Part shown: piece by piece, positions 24,600 to 34,479 of the stretch
Numbering within the stretch: position 1 is the stretch's first letter
Layout: every line of letters starts with the position of its first letter
Assembly: GCA_903951425.1 (NCBI GenBank)
Contig: CAJBBX010000067.1
Span: 1 to 46,778, forward strand
Length of the DNA: 46,778 nt
Source of the DNA: an uncultured Chthonomonas sp.
GTDB taxonomy: Bacteria > Armatimonadota > Chthonomonadetes > Chthonomonadales > CAJBBX01
Direction: 5' to 3'
The notes under the pieces: generated by a model
Told to the model about the DNA's origin: nothing
Seen by the model: the letters and a program-made list of their open reading frames with translations, nothing else
The model's database searches: none
Made by a program: the position numbers and the translations under genes

Positions 24600-27119
24600 A
24601 TGCTCACAGCCTTCATGTTGGCTCCGCTCATGGGCATGTCCTCTCCAGGCGCACAGGAGCCGCCGCTGCCCTTGCCCGGCGAGCGTTTCCATGTCGCGGG
24701 CCGACCGGCGTTCGTCATCCCACCCCAGGCGTCGGGCAAGCACCGCGCGGTCCCCTGGGTCTGGTACGCGCCCACGCTCCCCGGCCTTCCAGGCCCGGAA
24801 GAGAAGTGGATGTTCGAGCGGTTCACGCGGGCCGGCATCGCGGTGGCGGGCATCGACGTGGGCGAGTCCTACGGCAACCCTGCCGGCCGCAAGCTCTTCA
24901 CGGCGCTCTACACCGAGATGGTCAAGGTCCGAGGCTTCTCGCCCAAGCCGATCCTGTTCGGCCGGAGCCGCGGCGGCTTGATGACCATGAACTGGGCCGC
25001 CGAGAACCCGCGCAAGGTGGGCGGCTTCGCGGGCATCTACCCGGTGCTCGACCTGGCCAACTGGCCCGGCCTTCCCACCGCCGCACCGGCCTACGGGCTC
25101 ACGGCCGACGGACTGGCGGCATGCCTGACGGAGCACAATCCCGTGGACCGGCTGGCCGGCCTGGCCAAGGCGGGCGTGCCCCTCTTTGCGCTCCACGGCG
25201 ACCTGGACCAGATCACGCTGACCGCCAACTCGCAGCTCATGCTCCGGCGCTACGAGGCGCTGGGCGGACGCATGAGGCTGGTGGTGGCCCACGGGCAGGC
25301 CCACAGCATGTGGCAGGGCTACTTCCAGTGCCGCGAACTGGTCGACTTCGTCGTCGGCCGCGCCAACGAGTTGTCGCCCCCGGAGAGCGCCCGCCCGGCT
25401 CGCCGTAGCCGCACCGCCGACCCAACGTCCGGCGTCGGGCAGGTGCGGCCCTGGGCCGAGCGGCCCTTCACGTTCCTCAGCTATGCCGGCGACTGGTCGA
25501 AGTCCTACCAGCGCTTCGCCCACGAGTGCAAGGTTCAGGGCCTGCTGACGCCGACCTGGGAGGACCCTGCCTACCCGCACCCGCTGGAGTCCGCCGCCAC
25601 GGAGTGGGGCTGGAGCGTGGAGCCGCAGGGCGCCACCCGTCGCGAGTGCTACGACTGGATGCGCCGCCATTACCTTGAGAAGATCGCCCCGGCGCAGGCG
25701 ACCGGCCGGCCCTTCTACTCGCTGACGGGCCATGGCTTCTACTCGGTCTACGGCGCCCAGTGGGGCTGCGACATGCTGGGGCTTGAGACAGGCGAGAACA
25801 TCCTTGGCATGCAGGCGCAGATCGCCTTCCTGCGCGGCGCGTCCCGGCAGAACCGGCTTCCTTTCTATGTGCAGCCGTCGCAGTGGTTCGGCGGCACCGT
25901 GCCGATCTTCGCCGAGGGAGAAGAGGAGGGGACGCCCCACGCGCTGGACGAGGCGAAGGTGCGCGAGGGCATCTCCAAGGGCGGCATCGGCATCCCCAAC
26001 GGCGGCCACTCCTCGTCGCTGCTGTCGCGCATGTGGCATGTGGCATGGCTCGCCGGCGCGGCCATCGTCTGCCCCGAGGCCTGCCAGTCGATCTTCTTCA
26101 CCGGCGACCAGCGCGCCAACGAGGCGCTACCGCCCGAGCGCCGCATGGCGCTGTCGCCCATCGGCAAGCGGGCGCAGGGGTTCATGCGCCTGACCGACGC
26201 ACACCCCGATCGCGGCGTCCCTTGCACGCCCATTGCGGTGATGCTGGACCAGTACTGCGGCTTCAACGGCTTCCAGCTCACGCAGCCCCGACCGTGGGGC
26301 GTGCTGAAGCCGACGCTGGGCGACCGGGAGGTCTCGCTCTTCTTCAACACGATCTTCCCGAGGTCGCTCTGGCTCGATGTGCTTCCGGGCGTGGACGACG
26401 AGCAGGAGCAGTTCCGCCTGGTGCGCTCGCCCTACGGCGACACCGTGGATGTGCTGCTCTCCAACGCCTCGGATGACGTGATGCGGAGCTACCCGGCGCT
26501 GGCCCTGCTGGGCGATCAGGAGTTCCAGCCCGACCTGCTCGTGCGGCTGGCCGGGTACCTGAAGGCCGGCGGCAAGCTCGCCATCACCCATGCGCATGCC
26601 CGGCAGCTGGGCGAACGCTTGGCCGACCTTCGCCGATGCGGCACGGTGACCCTCTTCGGCCTGCGGCCCGAGGAGACGCCCGCCCAACTCGACACCGAGC
26701 GGTGGCTGACCCCCGCCCACTGGGGAGCCGACGCCGCCACGCTGGCCCGCCGTAAGGAAGGCTCCAGACTGCTCCCCTATGAGGCGCGCTTCGTGGACGA
26801 GGTGCATCGCCTGATGAAGGGGTGGTCCTCCGCGCTACTGCCTGTGCGGGTCTCGGGCGACGTGGAGTACCTGGTGAACCGCACGGCGTCGGGCTGGGTG
26901 GTCGGCTTGGTGAACAACCAGGGCGTGAGCAAGGGGATCATGTCACCGGTGCGTGTCGACCCGTCCGCCGCGCAGACCGTGACGGTGAAGCTCAAGTCCG
27001 GTCAGGCGATCTCGGCGGTGGAGTGGTGTACCGGCAAGCCCGTCGAGGTGCGTCGGGGCTCCATGACGGTGGAGGTGCCCCCCGGCGAAGTGCGCGTGCT
27101 CGCGGTGACGGGGCGCTGA
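24600..27119 (+). CDS. Esterase fused to a glycosidase-like/GATase-like module
   Basis: 839 residues from ATG 24600 (ACGAGG about 9 nt upstream) with a short signal-like start MLTAFMLAPLMGMSSPGAQE. Residues about 25-265 form an alpha/beta hydrolase: nucleophile S123 in FGRSRGG, acid D201 (or D203) in LHGDLDQ, and H235 in GQAHSMW. After a basic linker, residues about 290-839 belong to a family shared with the genes at 34480 and 38650: TGHG, ETGEN, GGHSSSLLSRMWHVAW, SPYGDTVDVLLSN, a flavodoxin-like SYPALALLGDQEFQPDLLVR fold, and LVNRTASGWVVGLVNNQGVS. Linking deacylation to a putative glycosidase suggests a substrate with ester-bound groups on the sugars. The catalytic residues of the second module are not known. 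Confidence 0.78.
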   Translation: MLTAFMLAPLMGMSSPGAQEPPLPLPGERFHVAGRPAFVIPPQASGKHRAVPWVWYAPTLPGLPGPEEKWMFERFTRAGIAVAGIDVGESYGNPAGRKLFTALYTEMVKVRGFSPKPILFGRSRGGLMTMNWAAENPRKVGGFAGIYPVLDLANWPGLPTAAPAYGLTADGLAACLTEHNPVDRLAGLAKAGVPLFALHGDLDQITLTANSQLMLRRYEALGGRMRLVVAHGQAHSMWQGYFQCRELVDFVVGRANELSPPESARPARRSRTADPTSGVGQVRPWAERPFTFLSYAGDWSKSYQRFAHECKVQGLLTPTWEDPAYPHPLESAATEWGWSVEPQGATRRECYDWMRRHYLEKIAPAQATGRPFYSLTGHGFYSVYGAQWGCDMLGLETGENILGMQAQIAFLRGASRQNRLPFYVQPSQWFGGTVPIFAEGEEEGTPHALDEAKVREGISKGGIGIPNGGHSSSLLSRMWHVAWLAGAAIVCPEACQSIFFTGDQRANEALPPERRMALSPIGKRAQGFMRLTDAHPDRGVPCTPIAVMLDQYCGFNGFQLTQPRPWGVLKPTLGDREVSLFFNTIFPRSLWLDVLPGVDDEQEQFRLVRSPYGDTVDVLLSNASDDVMRSYPALALLGDQEFQPDLLVRLAGYLKAGGKLAITHAHARQLGERLADLRRCGTVTLFGLRPEETPAQLDTERWLTPAHWGADAATLARRKEGSRLLPYEARFVDEVHRLMKGWSSALLPVRVSGDVEYLVNRTASGWVVGLVNNQGVSKGIMSPVRVDPSAAQTVTVKLKSGQAISAVEWCTGKPVEVRRGSMTVEVPPGEVRVLAVTGR

Positions 27120-27145
27120 GGCCGTGGGCAGGAGCGGTTGCCGCC

Positions 27146-29620
27146 ATGGGTGATCCGGGCCACAGCGGCACGCTGGCGAACCGGCGCCTGCGGCTCGACT
27201 TCAGTGATCGTGCGGGCCGTTGCGCCGCCGTCGCGCTGCACAACCACCTCTCCGGGCGGACGCTACCGCTGGACGAGGATGACTTCCGCATCGAGGCGGA
27301 GGGGTTACCCGCCCTCACGGCAGCGAGCTTCAGGTGGCTCAAGCCCGACTTCGCCGGCGAGCGGGCCCGCCTGGAGGGCTCGTGCGCCGAGCGGGGCGTG
27401 CGGATCGCCATCATCTATGAGCTGGGCGCGGGCGACTTCTTCGTTCGGAGGCGCTTGGAGCTGACGTCCGCCGCCCCCCTGCCCATCCGGCGCGTAGACG
27501 CCTGGACCGTGCGCGTGCCGGGCATCTGCTGGTCCCAGGAAGAGGGGCCGCCGGAAGAGCTCCGCATGAACGTCTGGGGCATCGACGACAAGTCCGGCTT
27601 CGGCAAGCCCGTGCTCATGGAGGACACGTTCTGGGGCCTCGAATACCCGGCGGGGCTGAACCAGTACCGGGACGGCCGGGTCACCCTCACGCACCGGCCG
27701 GGGCGCACGGTGTCGGGCCTGTTCCGGACTAAGCCGGCGGTGGTGGGCGTCGCCCCGTCGGGCGAGGCGGCGTTCTGGTTCCGCGACTATATCGAGCGGC
27801 TCCGACCGCAGCGCCGGACACCTGCAGTACACATCGACTACAACACATGGACCACGGTTACTCCGGCCACCGAGGCCAACAGCCTGGATCTGATCTCGAG
27901 GTTCCGGGCTTGCCTCTTCGATGCCCATGGCGTGGGGCTGGACAGCTTCACGCTAGACGATGGCTGGGACAAGAAGCGCAGCCTCTGGGACGTGGAAACC
28001 GGCGGCTTCCCGCGCGGGTTGGCGCCGCTGTCCGCGGCACTGGCGCCCACCGGCGCCCGCCTGGGCCTCTGGCTATCACCCTCCAGCGGCTACGAGCACG
28101 CCGGGTGGGGCTCCGAGCAGGGATGCGCCCGCAACGCCACGTTCGACTGGTTCCTCTGCCAGAGCGACCCCGGGTATCGCCGCGAGATGTGCCGGGCCAT
28201 CGTGGACCTGGTACGAGCCAACAACGTGGGCTTCCTGAAGATGGACGGCTTCTGCGCCTCCTGCGACACCGACCGGCACGCTCACCACCTGACCGGCGAC
28301 TATGCGCGGGAGGCCAACGTCGATGCGTTCATCGAACTGCTGGCCGCCATCCGCCAGGCCCAGCCCGACATCCATCTGGACCCGACCAGTGGCATGTGGC
28401 TCAGCCCCTGGTGGCTGCAGTACGTGGATTCGCTCTACTGCGATACGTACGACGGCACGGCGCCCGCCATCGTGCCGTCGCCCAATGGGCTGGACGGAGC
28501 GACCACCAGCCGCGATGCGCTCCTCCGGCGCCGCTTGGACGAGAACCCGGGGTTCGACCCCGCGGCCGTCGAGACGCTGGGCATCTACCTCGACCCGACG
28601 CTGACGGTGGACCCGGGCAGCTTCTTCGACAACTGGCAGGACAACGCCATGATGGTGGCGGGCCGGGGAAGCAGGCTGCTGACGATGTACATGAACCCGG
28701 ACCTGCTGCCGAACCCGGAGCAGGACTGGCGCTTTATGGCCGCCATGTTCCGCTGGGTGCGCCACAACGCCGATACGTTGGCGCGGTGCCGCCCCATCCT
28801 GGGCGACCCCTATGCGTGGGAGCCCTACGGCTACGCCCACTTCCGGGGCCGCCGGGGCATCACCGTCATGCGGAACCCCTTCATCGAGCCGCGCCGGGTG
28901 CGGCTGGAGTTGGGCCACTCGATGGGCTGGTCCGCCAACGAGGCCGGAGACGCCTGCTGCGCCGTGCGCGTGGTCTACCCCCACCGGGAGACGCTGGCCA
29001 CGGCGGTTTGCTTCGGTGACACGGTTGAAGTGACGCTGGAGGCGTACCAGCTGCTGCTGCTCCATGTGGAGGAGGGCGAGGAAGCCCTGCGCCCGCCCGC
29101 GCCGCGCGCGCGCGCGCCACGTATCGGCGATGCCCGCGCGGAGCCGCTCAGCCTCGTGCGCATGGCCGGCGCGGGTTTGCACCTCGCGGGGCAGTGCGCC
29201 ATATCGTCACCCGGAGGCTCGGATGCGTGGGTCTACGTCCTCCTCGCCGGCGACGCGGCGACCGAGACCTGGCGATGCGCGGTATCGGTGGACGGAGCGG
29301 CGGCGGAAGCAGCCGAGATCCGCAGTCCCACCGCGGCCTCGATCCCGGTGCATACCCGCCATGAGCTGCCATTCACACCCTGGGTGTTCCATCGGATACG
29401 TGTCCCCGGCGGGCGGCACGTCCTTGAGGTCGTCGTGGAGTGCGCCGCAGACGCGCAGACGGGCTCGACGCTACGGGCGGGCTGGTGGCTCTGGATGGAG
29501 CACCCGCTGGAGGCCACCGACGGCCATGCGTGCTCGGACCCGCTACCCTACTCATCCGGTGCCGGCACCCGGCGGCAGACGGTCACGCTTCAGGGCCTCA
29601 CGGAGTTCAACCTGCCATGA
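27146..29620 (+). CDS. GH36-like alpha-galactosidase family enzyme
   Basis: 824 residues from ATG 27146 (GCAGGAGC about 11 nt upstream); the frame is open further upstream, but that would overlap the previous gene by 300 nt. An N-terminal beta-sandwich (about 1-225) leads to a clan GH-D barrel: DYNTWTT, SFTLDDGWDKK, then GFLKMDGFC with likely nucleophile D367, and SLYCDTYDG with likely acid/base D433. After the barrel come a beta domain and a C-terminal carbohydrate-binding-like beta domain (about 660-824). No signal peptide is evident. GH36 and relatives release alpha-galactose or alpha-GalNAc. The motifs are divergent from classical alpha-galactosidase (KMDGF for KWDMN), so another alpha-linked sugar is possible. 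Confidence 0.78.
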   Translation: MGDPGHSGTLANRRLRLDFSDRAGRCAAVALHNHLSGRTLPLDEDDFRIEAEGLPALTAASFRWLKPDFAGERARLEGSCAERGVRIAIIYELGAGDFFVRRRLELTSAAPLPIRRVDAWTVRVPGICWSQEEGPPEELRMNVWGIDDKSGFGKPVLMEDTFWGLEYPAGLNQYRDGRVTLTHRPGRTVSGLFRTKPAVVGVAPSGEAAFWFRDYIERLRPQRRTPAVHIDYNTWTTVTPATEANSLDLISRFRACLFDAHGVGLDSFTLDDGWDKKRSLWDVETGGFPRGLAPLSAALAPTGARLGLWLSPSSGYEHAGWGSEQGCARNATFDWFLCQSDPGYRREMCRAIVDLVRANNVGFLKMDGFCASCDTDRHAHHLTGDYAREANVDAFIELLAAIRQAQPDIHLDPTSGMWLSPWWLQYVDSLYCDTYDGTAPAIVPSPNGLDGATTSRDALLRRRLDENPGFDPAAVETLGIYLDPTLTVDPGSFFDNWQDNAMMVAGRGSRLLTMYMNPDLLPNPEQDWRFMAAMFRWVRHNADTLARCRPILGDPYAWEPYGYAHFRGRRGITVMRNPFIEPRRVRLELGHSMGWSANEAGDACCAVRVVYPHRETLATAVCFGDTVEVTLEAYQLLLLHVEEGEEALRPPAPRARAPRIGDARAEPLSLVRMAGAGLHLAGQCAISSPGGSDAWVYVLLAGDAATETWRCAVSVDGAAAEAAEIRSPTAASIPVHTRHELPFTPWVFHRIRVPGGRHVLEVVVECAADAQTGSTLRAGWWLWMEHPLEATDGHACSDPLPYSSGAGTRRQTVTLQGLTEFNLP

Positions 29621-32364
29621 CGACCACCCGACGGCGCGGCATCGGGGCCGCGATCAGGCGCATTGGGGCCGGGCTCTTTGCCGCGGCGGCCATGGGCCTC
29701 AGCGGTTCGCAGGCCACGCCGGCCGTGAGTTCCGTGCGCGCCCAGCACCCCTTCGGGTGGGACCGGATCGGCGTGGAGGCCCGGCCCGGCGGCTTCTGGT
29801 GGTGGCTGGGCAGCAGCGTCAGCAAGCCCGAGATCTCCCGGCAGTTGCGCGTCCTGAAGGGGGCAGGCTTCGGCGCCATGCTCGTCTGCCCGCTCTACCC
29901 GTACAAGGACCCCGTCCTGCCCAGCATCCCGTACCTATCCGACCAGTGGATCGAGGTGTTCCGGCATACGCTGGAGGAGGGCCGCCGCCTGGGGATGCCC
30001 ATCGACATGACCATGGGCGGCGGCTGGCCCATGGGCGGACCGTGGGTGACGCGCGCCAACGCCGAGCGCGACTGGCGCTTCGAGACCCTCACCGTCAGCG
30101 TCGATGCCGCACATCCGTGTGTCGTGCAGGATGCGCCCGGCAAGGACCCCATCGAGTGCGTGACCGTCTGCCGCGACCTGAAGGGAGCCGATCCCGCCCT
30201 CGTCGTCGAGCCGAGCATGGTCGACGGCAAGCGCGCGTGGCCACTCCCGGCGGGGCAGTGGCAGGTTCTGGTGGTCCGCATGGGCTACACCAACTTCGAC
30301 GTCTACGTCGGCGGGCCTGGAGGCGTGGGACCCGTCATCGACTACTGGTCGCCGGCGGCGCTGGCCAACCTGGTTGAGCCGCTGGACCGCATGCTGGCCG
30401 CGCTACGCCCGCTGCGTCCGCGTGCCGCCTTCTGCGACTCCTATGAAGGCCGGCAGGGGACGACACCCGGCTTCCTGTCCGAGTTCCAAAGGGTGAACGG
30501 GTACGACTTGCGGCCCTACCTGCACCAGTTCCTCGCCGAGACCGGCACGCCCGAAAACGTCCGCCTGTGGCACGACTACCGGCAGGTCTGCGCCGGCCTG
30601 CATATCGATTTTGTGAGGCGATGGACGGCGTGGGCGCGGGGCAACGGGATCACCACGCGGTACCAGTACATGGGCGACCCGGCCAACCCCGTGGATACCT
30701 CTATGCAGGCCGGCATCCACGAGGACTCGGCGCCGTTCAGCTCCTCGGCGGCGCACCTGGCCGGGCATCGGCTGGTCTCCCACGAGACGTTCACCTGGGG
30801 CGCCGGGCAGAACTTCATCGGCTCGCTCGACTGGTTCCGCAAGCGCGGCGACGGCGACATCCTGGCCGGCACGAACCACATGGTCTACCACGGAGTGCCC
30901 TTCACGCCTGCCGCGGAGCCCTGGCCGGGCCCCATGTACTACGCCGGGGGCAACTTCAGCGAGACGCAGCCCTGGTTCCCGCACATACGGAGCCTGAACG
31001 ACTACTTCGCGCGGCTGCAGCACCTGAGCCAGTCGGCCGAGCCGGACCCCGACGTGCTGGTGATCTGGCCCGAGCACGACATGTGGAACAAGCCCAACCT
31101 GGGGGGCTTCAAGTGGGGCCAGCCCTTCGTCTGGCGCAACACCAACTCGGGCCTCGAGCGACCCACCGCGGCCATGTCCGCCCTCTTCGAGGCGATGGCC
31201 GGGAGCGGGATCCGGTATGACATCGGCTCGGACCGCCTGATCTGCGAGCAGGCGCGCGTGGCCAAGGGACGCCTCCGCGCCGGCAGGATGACCTACCGCG
31301 CCCTGGTCCTGCCCGATGTGGAGGCGATGAGCGCGCGAGCCATCGCCCGGATGGAGCAGCTGGCCCGACAGGGCGCCACGATCGTCTTTGTCGGCCGCAT
31401 TCCCTCCGCGGCGCCGCACGGGTTGCCGCTGGTCCAGGAGACCTCGGCCGCCTCGGCAGGGCTTCGAAGCCTGGCGGCGGCCGGCGCCGGTGCTGTCCTG
31501 CTCGCGAAGCCCGAGGACGCACCGCGATGGCTCGCGGCCCACGGCCTGCGGACCGAGGGGACACCCGGTGTGCTCACCCTCTGGCGCGGTCGGCTCGGCG
31601 GCGATGCGATCTACTTCGTGAAGAACCAGACGAACCAGGCGCAGGGGCTCTGGGTGCCGCTGGCCCGCTCCGGTCGGACTGCGTGCGTGGGCAACCCGCG
31701 CACGGGGCAGGTCGCTTCCGCCGCCGTGCGCTCGCGTCCGGGCGGCGGGTCGCTGGTGCGCCTGTCGCTGCAGCCCACCGAGATGCTCACCATTCGCCTG
31801 AGCGCCAAGCCGCTGCCCGACGCCCCCGTCCAGCCCGAGGCCGAGCCTGCCGAGGTCCGCCCGTTGGCGGCGGCCTGGCGCATGGCCTGGACGGACACCG
31901 ACGGCCGGCCGCAGACCCGCTCCATCACCGGCCTCAAGTCGTGGACCGAGTGGCCCGACCTGGAGCTATTCAGCGGGGTGGTCACCTACACAACCGAGTT
32001 CGACCTGTCCGCCGGCGACGCCCGCCAACGGTGGCTGCTCAACGTGGGTGAGCTCCGCGAGTCCGCCGCTGCGACCCTCAACGGGCGGCGACTGGGCGAC
32101 CTCTGGACGACACCCTTCCAGGTCGACCTGACGCCCGCGCTGCGGCCCGGCCGCAACCGGCTGTCGCTGGCCGTGGCCAACCTGGCGCAGAACCGCGTGG
32201 TCGGGCTGGTACGCCGGGGCGGGCCGTGGCAGAAGTGGAACCTTGAGGAGAACGACTTCCAGGGCTACTGTGGGCCACTGCGCCTGAGCAGCCTGACGCC
32301 GCTGCCCTCGGGACTGCTTGGCCCCGTGACACTGCTCCGCTTCGCGCAGGTCCGCGGGAAGTGA
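29617..32364 (+). CDS. GH106-like alpha-L-rhamnosidase
   Basis: 915 residues starting at ATG 29617, which overlaps the upstream stop in ATGA, so translation is coupled. A basic start and hydrophobic segment (MTTTRRRGIGAAIRRIGAGL, then FAAAAMGLSG) suggest export. The opening of the mature part, PGGFWWWLGSSVSKPEISRQ, with LKGAGFGAMLVCPLYP, and the DMTMGGGWPMGGPW motif are characteristic of GH106. CDSYEG and HETFTWGAGQN carry conserved acids, and a C-terminal jelly-roll (about 780-890, LNVGELRESAAATLNGRRLG) follows. GH106 enzymes invert alpha-L-rhamnosides of pectins and other glycans. Residue-level roles are not assigned here. It is preceded by GH36-like and followed by a six-hairpin enzyme, so a side-chain-trimming role is plausible. 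Confidence 0.8.
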   Translation: MTTTRRRGIGAAIRRIGAGLFAAAAMGLSGSQATPAVSSVRAQHPFGWDRIGVEARPGGFWWWLGSSVSKPEISRQLRVLKGAGFGAMLVCPLYPYKDPVLPSIPYLSDQWIEVFRHTLEEGRRLGMPIDMTMGGGWPMGGPWVTRANAERDWRFETLTVSVDAAHPCVVQDAPGKDPIECVTVCRDLKGADPALVVEPSMVDGKRAWPLPAGQWQVLVVRMGYTNFDVYVGGPGGVGPVIDYWSPAALANLVEPLDRMLAALRPLRPRAAFCDSYEGRQGTTPGFLSEFQRVNGYDLRPYLHQFLAETGTPENVRLWHDYRQVCAGLHIDFVRRWTAWARGNGITTRYQYMGDPANPVDTSMQAGIHEDSAPFSSSAAHLAGHRLVSHETFTWGAGQNFIGSLDWFRKRGDGDILAGTNHMVYHGVPFTPAAEPWPGPMYYAGGNFSETQPWFPHIRSLNDYFARLQHLSQSAEPDPDVLVIWPEHDMWNKPNLGGFKWGQPFVWRNTNSGLERPTAAMSALFEAMAGSGIRYDIGSDRLICEQARVAKGRLRAGRMTYRALVLPDVEAMSARAIARMEQLARQGATIVFVGRIPSAAPHGLPLVQETSAASAGLRSLAAAGAGAVLLAKPEDAPRWLAAHGLRTEGTPGVLTLWRGRLGGDAIYFVKNQTNQAQGLWVPLARSGRTACVGNPRTGQVASAAVRSRPGGGSLVRLSLQPTEMLTIRLSAKPLPDAPVQPEAEPAEVRPLAAAWRMAWTDTDGRPQTRSITGLKSWTEWPDLELFSGVVTYTTEFDLSAGDARQRWLLNVGELRESAAATLNGRRLGDLWTTPFQVDLTPALRPGRNRLSLAVANLAQNRVVGLVRRGGPWQKWNLEENDFQGYCGPLRLSSLTPLPSGLLGPVTLLRFAQVRGK

Positions 32365-32377
32365 ACGGAGGCAACCC

Positions 32378-34453
32378 ATGCGCCTGACACGCCGCCACCT
32401 CGTGCAAGCCGCCGCCGGCCTCGGCGCAGGCGCGAGCCTGCCGGCGCCGGCCCTCGACACCGGGCCTGAACCCGAGCCGGAACTGGCCGCGCAGGAGGTG
32501 ACCGACGACCGCCATCGCTGGCGGGTCACGGTCTCGCCGTCCGAGGGCATGGCCTCCCTGGGCCTCGACTCCGAGGGCGGCGGCCGCGACAAGACCAACC
32601 TGCTGGCGGGCCCTGTGCGCCTGCTCTGGTCCGGGCACGCCGCAGGCGCGGCGACCTGGACGCAGGTCGCGCCGGATGCCTGGTCAGGCCGAATGCCGGC
32701 CGCGGGTTCGCGTCCTGGGATCGAGTGGAGCATCTTCCGCGATGGCCAGGACCTCGTCTGGCGTTTCACCGTCGAGGTCGGCGGGCCGGGTCTGCTGACG
32801 GTGGAGGCGCCCTTCAACGCGCTGGTCGCCCCGGCGGTGGTGGTCCCGGCGCAGCTATCGGCCGACCACGCCGGGGCGCCGCCGTGGCTGCTCATCGCGC
32901 CCGACTTCGGGCACCTGCGGATCAGCGCCTCGCCCGAGGGCGCCTGGACGGCCCTGATGGACGGCGTCCGGGGTGGCTCCGCCCAGAACGCGCCCATCAC
33001 CGGCGTCGACCCGCGCCTCCGGGGCCAGGCCTGGCTCGAGGCCTCCAAGATCACGGTGTACCGCCCGGGCCTGCTCACGCTCTCGCTCCGGTGCGTTGTG
33101 CCCGGCAACGCGGGCGGCGCCTTCGAGGTGCGCTTCCGGCCCGAGGCCATCGCCGCGCCAGCCGGGCTGGACGCCGAGACGTGGGCGAAGATACGCCGGC
33201 CCTACCTGAACCACTGGCAGCCCTGCGGCACCTGGTGCGGACCCGAGCGCACCATGCTGCTGGCGAACAACGTGTTGTCGGACCCGGCGTCGATCTCGCT
33301 CTGGAGCTACTCCGAGCCCATGCTGTTCCTGCCCGAACCGGTCCCCGGCATCGACCTGCGCGTCCTCCTGCGGCGGTCGCTGGACTACTACCTGGACGAG
33401 CAGACCAGCGCCCAGGGCCATGTGAACGCCTTTGGCAAGATGTACGACCTGTATGTCAGCACCGGCGCCACGCTCCTCATCGCCGCGTGGGACTACTGGG
33501 TCCTGAGCCGCGACGAGGCCTGGCTGCGCCGGCATATCGACCGCCTCCACCTCATCGCCGACTACCTGCTGCGCCGTGACGTGGACGGCGACGGGCTGGT
33601 CGAGAGCTACGGCAGCGGCAACGCCGGGAGCCTCCGCGACCCCGACCGGGCCGACATCTGGTTCGAGATGATGAACTTCGGCCACAAGAACACGTGGACG
33701 AACTGCCTCGCCTACCGCGCCTTCCTCTGCCTCGCCGAGATGCTGGAGGCCGCCGGCAACGCGGGCGGCGCCGGGCACTACCGGGACAGCGCGCAGCGGC
33801 TGCGCCAGGAGTACGTCCGCCGGTTCCTGAGCGCCAGGAGCGGGTGGTTCGTCAGTTGGATCAGCATGGACGGCCGCGTCCACGACTACTGCCACACCTT
33901 CATCAACGGCATGGCAGTCGCCTACGGCATGGTTCCGCCGGAGCAGGGACGGGTCATCCTGTCGCGTGTGGCTGCCAAGTCGCGCTCAATCGGCTTCGAG
34001 CGCTGGGAGCTGGGCATCCCGGCCAACCTTCTCCCCTGCCGCCGGGCCGACATGATCCTGCCGCCGCTGGGTTCGGACGGCCAACCGGTGAAGGACCACT
34101 GGGGGCACTGGCCCAAGGGCATGACCGAGAGGAGCGGCTTCGGCCACAGGTACCCCAACGGCACCCTCCACCCGGCCCTGACCTGGCACTACCTCCTTGG
34201 TCTGCAGGTGGCCGGCATGGACGCTGAGGCCGACCGAATCCTTTCGGCCATGGTGCGGTCCGCGCAGAAGGGGATTTTCCAGAACGGGATCGTCAACGTC
34301 GGCTATGGCGGCGCCGAGCACTTCTATATCGACGGCATGACATGCGGCTATGAGGGCTACCTGCCCGAGAGCTACAACTTCCTTATGGCGTGCTTCACGC
34401 GGGACGCCGTCCTGCGCGAGACGCTGCTGCGGCCACTGGCCGCGCGGGCATGA
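32378..34453 (+). CDS. Six-hairpin glycosidase-like protein, copy 1
   Basis: 691 residues. MRLTRRHLVQAAAGLGAGAS is a plausible signal, with an RR pair that could be read as Tat. CGGAGG lies 7 nt before the ATG, 14 nt after the GH106-like gene. A beta-sandwich (about 40-270) precedes an (alpha/alpha)6 barrel: NHWQPCGTWCGPERTMLLAN, then RRDVDGDGLVESYGSGNAGS near 399-418, GHKNTWTNCLAYRAF, and a later GRVHDYCHTFINGMAVAYGM. The DGDGLVES segment is the signature loop of six-hairpin glycosidases (GH63, GH78, GH95 and GH116 relatives). It is a clear paralogue of the gene at 40594. The exact family and substrate are unknown. Confidence 0.72.
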   Translation: MRLTRRHLVQAAAGLGAGASLPAPALDTGPEPEPELAAQEVTDDRHRWRVTVSPSEGMASLGLDSEGGGRDKTNLLAGPVRLLWSGHAAGAATWTQVAPDAWSGRMPAAGSRPGIEWSIFRDGQDLVWRFTVEVGGPGLLTVEAPFNALVAPAVVVPAQLSADHAGAPPWLLIAPDFGHLRISASPEGAWTALMDGVRGGSAQNAPITGVDPRLRGQAWLEASKITVYRPGLLTLSLRCVVPGNAGGAFEVRFRPEAIAAPAGLDAETWAKIRRPYLNHWQPCGTWCGPERTMLLANNVLSDPASISLWSYSEPMLFLPEPVPGIDLRVLLRRSLDYYLDEQTSAQGHVNAFGKMYDLYVSTGATLLIAAWDYWVLSRDEAWLRRHIDRLHLIADYLLRRDVDGDGLVESYGSGNAGSLRDPDRADIWFEMMNFGHKNTWTNCLAYRAFLCLAEMLEAAGNAGGAGHYRDSAQRLRQEYVRRFLSARSGWFVSWISMDGRVHDYCHTFINGMAVAYGMVPPEQGRVILSRVAAKSRSIGFERWELGIPANLLPCRRADMILPPLGSDGQPVKDHWGHWPKGMTERSGFGHRYPNGTLHPALTWHYLLGLQVAGMDAEADRILSAMVRSAQKGIFQNGIVNVGYGGAEHFYIDGMTCGYEGYLPESYNFLMACFTRDAVLRETLLRPLAARA

Positions 34454-34479
34454 GGCCAACGGAAAGCGAGGACGAGGCG

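Noticed and set aside
24391-24600. A 69-residue frame between the GH20 gene and the esterase fusion
   Set aside because: It has no ribosome site, spans the palindrome and has an arginine-rich sequence without structure.
29098-29117. Alternating GC run near the end of the GH36-like gene
   Set aside because: It is in frame, encodes an arginine/alanine/proline linker and does not need a structural explanation.
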